Shown here: positions 58,790 through 64,000 of the stretch, piece by piece
How the letters are laid out: the number at the start of each line of letters is the position of its first letter
Numbering within the stretch: the first letter of the stretch is position 1
Assembly (NCBI GenBank): GCA_002633005.1
Contig: NMRA01000088.1
Span: forward strand, 667,318-731,317
DNA from: Phoronis australis
Taxonomy: Eukaryota > Phoronida > Phoronidae
Direction of reading: 5' to 3'
Length of the DNA: 64,000 nucleotides
Notes under the pieces: model-generated
Seen by the model: the letters and a program-made list of their open reading frames with translations, nothing else
What the model was told of the DNA's origin: nothing
The model's database searches: none
Made by a program: the position numbers and the translations under genes

Positions 58790-61700
58790 TTGTACACTGT
58801 TTATCTTGATTTCGTCTTACAGTGACATAATGGGCAACAATAAAGTTGAGCAAAATTACACAACATTTCAGCAGTTGCTCTATCTAGCGTTGTGCCGTGT
58901 ATGTATACGTACGTACGTGTAGTACCATTGTAAGTACCAGCAACCTACTCAATATCTCGAACGACAAAATTATTTGAGCTCGCCCAAAATATTATATTGT
59001 AAACCTCTTATTTGTTAATTTCAAAACTGCATCATCTACATGAAAAAATCTCAGACAGTCCTGTTCATGAAAATCGATTGTTAAACCGCTACATTGGTGT
59101 GTCAAGGATATCATGGGGTACAACCTCGATTTTCCCTAAAAAATGTCCGCGCAATCCCAGGTGTAACGGAAAGCCATCTATTGGCTCTTTTGTTGACTAA
59201 CTCACTGCACTGGTACATGTACAGGTATAGCCGTTTCGAGCTCTGAATAACAATTTGCAGGTCGGTGCCTTTTGAATGATTGTATCTACCCTGAACCCTG
59301 GTTTGTGTAATTGTAATTGCCAAAGTATACATGTCTATACGTGGGTTGTAATATGTTTTGCGTGCAAGACAAGCCTCTTGAAGGCGTGGAAACCTGTAGG
59401 AATCAGAAACGCACAATTATAAGCGAATAAAATACTATATTAAAGCAGACACTTGATGTTGGTATAATTGAAAAACAAGACTAAACTTCAGTGATTTAAC
59501 AAATCGTTATAACTGATAGGTGGCACCACAAACCATTTCAATCCCTAAAAAATATCAACATGACAGCATTTGGTCGTGTTCTTGGGCGGCAGGGGGTGCT
59601 CATATGCTAAAACAGAATTGAGATCGGTAGATCGCAAGACATTAGCTTGCTGGCTTGAGGCGAAAAATCTTCGCTTATAGAACGGACACAGAGAATCAAT
59701 CCCAAAGTTCAACACTTCCACACAATGGCCGCCATTTTGTTAGGTTTCTCTATAGTATAAGTAGAGACCGTAGAGAGGGAGAAAAACCACCTAGTGAAAT
59801 CCCATTGGACGGCCACTGGCGGCCATTGTTGTTCCATGGACCGTAGAAACGTCTAGCGGACGTGTGTGCAATAAACAAATATGGCAAGACCTATGACGGC
59901 AACAGTCGGTAAAAAGCAACGGTTCGTTTTGCAATACCTGCGTATGCAGCAACAGTTAATATTAATTGAAAATTCGTGACTTTTTTGCTTCCCCACTGAT
60001 TAAGATAGATGATGTTCACGATTGAAACAAAGAATGTTTTTGTGTGAAACTGCTGCCAGTCAACCAGTGATGGACCGGGTGATTTGACCTTAATGTCTTT
60101 ACTGTTCCCTGCATTTGATCGCATATATAGAAAATTATCGTTAATTCTTTGCATGGTTTTGGGACCTCTTGATTACTTTATTCTATGCCCATTGCTTTAC
60201 TTTCTTTCATTTCTTTCTGCAGTCTTAATACATTCAGATCTAAAAGATTATAATATTTACTATTACTACTTATTTAGTAATTTTATTATTGTTATATTAT
60301 CATATATTTGTTTTATTATTCTTTATTTATTATTATTTATTTTTTTTTATTTATTCATTGTTTTTATTGATTTGCTGTTACTTATTTAAATTATTTCTTG
60401 TGATCCCATACAGTTAACATTCTGGCCATCGTTGGTCAACAATTTACTTTATATAGTCATGATATGGACTTCAGTGCATAATAAATATTAATTGTATGAT
60501 TTGGTAACCCGCTTGATAATTTTCCATGAGAAGTGTCGAAGGAAGTGTTCTCTTAAAAGCACATTGAGTCTTACATCGGAGTGTACTTCGGTAGTATGTG
60601 TACTACCTTGGAAACACCGTCACACTCAGTGACGATGTAGTTTCTTTAGATTTTTGTTTAAAACATCAAGTCAGGAAATGAGGCGTCCTTATGTTATTTA
60701 CTTTGAAGTTGGTCACTTTTACCTGCCGATGTAGGCTGAATATGCCTTAACTAAGTGCTTATAGTTGATTTTAAAAAGTGTGAATGGTTTTCGAGAGCTA
60801 GTACGAACGCATCGTAAAATCTACCCTAAATGGACTGTGTATTCAATAGGTGTCTTGGCTATGGACATACAAAGCAGGTTTGTTGGAATGCAGACAGGAA
60901 TTCCATCTCTTGCTGGTGTTCAGCCCCCTACCCCTCTTGAATCCACTTTCATTCAACACAAGCCACCCCAATTCGCTACCCATTTCAGATACCATCAGGC
61001 ACGGATGATGGGGGTCCAGTGAATCAGTCCCAAATAGCTACTCCACTTTATTCCCTTAAAAATACTGCATATTTCTGCTGAAATTGAAATTGTTTGGCGT
61101 TTTCTACCCTACTTTTGTGGGAACTCAAGATGAGTGTCTATTATTCTATGCTCGAGTACATAATGACTTACGTGAATAATTTATTAGACCTTGTTTGGAG
61201 TTAAGGATGTCTCCAACTTTATTCACAAAAATTGGCCATTTTTACAATATTTCACTTGTGTCTAGCAAAATACCTTATCTTCATTCTCGGGGAACTTCAA
61301 ATACAAAATTTATACCGCGTAGCGAGAAAATAAAAAAGATTTAGCAGAACCACCTTGGAACCGCACAACCGCATGGATATTTGTTTACTACTTATCCAAG
61401 GTCAAAGGTTAAAGTGCTTTCAATTAAATCGAATCTCCCGCCAGGTACAGAACAGCTTCGTATACCCTCAGTCCTTTCATTCTGACGGGTAAAATCCTGG
61501 CTAATACTCTGCCCCTGTTTTCGTGTAACTAGGCACAGCCCCCCCCCCCCCCCCCCCNTGAATGGAGAATGTCGTAAGGTGTGGATTTTCGAAACAAAGA
61601 TCTGGAAACATATGATGGTTGGGGGGATGAGAGTCCGTTAATTTTTCAGTTATATTTTAAAACAAAGTTTGTGCACTGAAGTTTTAATAATTAATTGTTA

Positions 61701-62578
61701 ATTAATCAATTTATATTAACACCAGGAATTTTGGGGAAAGAAAGCTATTTCCGCCCCCAACCTTTTGGTTGAGGGCCGCCCCCGGTATTTGCTCCTACTT
61801 CTTCTTCAGAAGGTCCGTCTTATGTTTATTACTTCCCTGACCTCCCTGGACAAAATCCTACATGTTCTGTACCTGCTCACCCTCCCATCACCTATTTTCA
61901 CCTGTTTACCTCTGATTTCTGAGTCACACTCTTACTTATGGTGTATTTCCCGTAATTTTTATTTCTTTTACTGCCCACGTATTTTCTTGATATACCGAGT
62001 CTAGATTTTGCTTATGTGTATTTTCCATGGCACTGCTCATGTTTTTTGTTTTCAATATTTTAAGCAAAGACACTTCACAATTTTGAATTTGACAAACTGA
62101 AATCGGCCGTAGTTAACGCTTCGCGTACTTCGTCGGCGCACACACGCCCGCTGGGTGACGCCACAGTCCGTGACGCTATAATGGCTGCGGCCTTTGTGAA
62201 TAGTCTTGTTAACGTCTTTGGTATAAGCTCACGAACATACTCGCGAGACAATCGCTTTTCATTCACGTGATTTTGAGAGATTTTTTGACTTGTTCTTGAC
62301 TTTCTTTCGAAAAACTAGGTCTACTGAACGCTCGGTCTACTGGCAAGAACGCCTCGCGATTATGGTGGCACCGTCTCCAAAACGGATAATGGGAGGTATG
62401 ATGTTCGGGTCGCAATTCCTCATGTTGCTCTTCCTTCCAGGCTCCAGTTTGCTAACTTCTTAATTTCCTGTAATAATTGTCTTCCGTTAAAATTAATTAT
62501 TTCGTCATCTGTTAAACTTATTTATTCATGTAATTGTATATTGTATTGTATTTATTTGAACACTCTGAAAACTTTAAT
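58790..62578. other. No gene recognised
   Basis: Holds an AT-rich low-complexity tract at 60235-60390 (ttatta runs), a foldback-family fragment at 61100-61190 and a poly-C run ending in N at 61558. A small frame starting ATGGCAAGA at 59881 has nothing to support it beyond its start context. Confidence 0.5.
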
Positions 62579-63080
62579 GTTATGTAGGACCTTATTGGAG
62601 AGTTTTTATTTGGCCAAAAGTCTACAGAGCTAGAGATTTTAACAGAGTAAAAGTGAATTTTTTTCTGAAAATAGAGAAAGCCTATAGAATTTAATTTTGA
62701 ACTTTTTACCTATCTGACTTTAATTGGGTCACGTAACTATGCCTTGTAGTAAAATTTAGCATCGATAAAAAAACAACGGTATCAATAACATTACAATTTT
62801 TTATATAAATTTTCAAGATGAAATTTCAAAAAACCTTGTTTCACTTTTCTAAACTATCATTTAGCTTTCATTTTAAGAACTTTTTAAAATTTCATGAAAC
62901 TAATGAAATTCCCATTTTGATAGCCTCTCTTGTAGAAATGGCACATTTCAAAAACAATTCCTGGACGTCTTGTGGAGAACAGTGCACAAAGCCTAGCATC
63001 TGAAAGTTTCATATGAATCTGAGCAGCCGTTTCGGAGATATTTAGCCACATTTTGAGGTTTGTGTAAGGTCCTACATAAC
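62579..63080. mobile_element. 502-bp element with perfect 16-bp terminal inverted repeats
   Basis: GTTATGTAGGACCTTA at 62579-62594 and its exact inverted copy TAAGGTCCTACATAAC at 63065-63080. The interior resembles 1730-2120. Non-coding. No clear target duplication. Confidence 0.7.
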
Positions 63081-64000
63081 TTTGATTTTACATCTCTCTT
63101 GGTATGCTAATTGTATGTTAGTATGTGCAACTGCGCTCACTTGGAAATCAGTGGATTCACCGCAGTGATCATCCAGTAAAGTTCTTTACATTTTAAATCC
63201 CTTCCAATTTTTAGATGTTCATTTAGTTCTCTTGAGACAGAATTTATTATGCTGCAACCTTATAATTATTGTCCGAAACAGAACGAGTTGTAGAGGATTG
63301 TTTAGATGTTTGTGTCAAATGCATTCAGCAAACGTCTTCTGTTGCAATAAAAATACTAGTTTTCCATCAGTTGTTAGAACGGCCATGGCCGTGGGACTAA
63401 TCTCCGAGCGTAAGCCATGGTTGGTGTTTTTAGGACCTGTAGCTGACTTGATGTCAGCGCCATCATGCGGATTATTTTCTGAAAGTAGCCCACTGTGAGA
63501 GTTCAACTTATCACGCCGTGTGACTTTTCAAACGAAATCCTAAGTGCAGGGATATCCTACTAGTCTCAATGAAAAGCTGAAATATCTGTTTGATGAATTT
63601 TAACTCATTGTTGAATTATTCGTGATTTAAATAGTTCATGCTCCATTTAGGCATAGATTATAGACAACAGATTCGCAACTCCGGCATATTCTTACGAGCT
63701 GAGTTGAACTCTCCTGACCTATCTGCTGCAGTTTCCGGTCAGTGTAATTTGACGAGAAATACTTGCATCTACTTTACTGTCCAAAACAGCGAAAAAAAAC
63801 ATTAATTTATATTAATTTCGGTATTTAAACGCTTTTCAAAGTCTTTCAATAGTAGAAGTGTTGGTATTGTGAGTACTTTTGGCAATGCTACTGGTAATTA
63901 ATTTCAAAATTCAAACTTCGGTTCCGACCCTTTATGTCGTCTGCTTGCCCAATAGCAGCATAGTTATCGGACAGTTTTTGATTTACGGTTCACATAGGCC
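63081..64000. other. No gene recognised
   Basis: Overlapping short frames on both strands at 63232-63506 have no domain features. The rest is unremarkable. Confidence 0.5.

Noticed and set aside
59881-59985. Short frame starting ATGGCAAGA
   Set aside because: 34 codons, no neighbours or domain; the start context alone is not enough.

Overview
The window reads as draft nuclear DNA from an animal, most likely a marine invertebrate. The base composition is AT-rich, genes are split by long introns with GT-AG borders, and repeats are dense. There are single N bases inside homopolymers and one 342-base gap (27115-27456). The retroelement remnants (a Penelope-like element, several non-LTR pieces, a tRNA-headed short repeat) fit that. 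I cannot name the species. I found no bacterial-type gene, CRISPR array or rRNA.

The left half (about 110-29837, minus strand) is one gene: a sodium- and chloride-dependent SLC6 neurotransmitter/amino-acid transporter. Eight coding exons can be read with matching splice phases, running from the cytoplasmic N-terminus and TM1 (29648-29837) to TM9 (110-241). The C-terminal exons lie beyond base 1, the start-codon exon was not found, and the exon for TM4 is missing between 5716 and 9041. The introns hold small inverted-repeat elements, a 384-base tandem duplication, palindromic minisatellites and the assembly gap. The TM1-TM2 intron alone is about 16.5 kb.

The strip 30.0-35.5 kb carries three plus-strand sites that look like small promoters followed by an ATG (30174, 31483, 35319). 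The second reading frame is cut after eight codons by a 424-bp inverted-repeat element with a TACTGT target duplication. At 34.3-35.15 kb a degenerate tandem repeat of about 140 bp carries a motif in each unit that closely resembles the CTCF binding core.

The right half (36-64 kb) is mobile-element territory. A segment present at 39.0-39.55 kb occurs again at 42.1 kb, where it is split by a 3.5-kb element with CAATGGGGCTATT ends. That element holds a possible two-exon gene for a small protein with a hydrophobic start. Further right are non-LTR endonuclease, reverse transcriptase and RNase H fragments, a Penelope-like element with inverted ends, a degenerate copy of an uncharacterised ORF family (49.3-51.1 kb, minus), and an array of alternating 6-bp palindromes spaced exactly 21 bp. 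Apart from the transporter, little here looks like an intact host gene.
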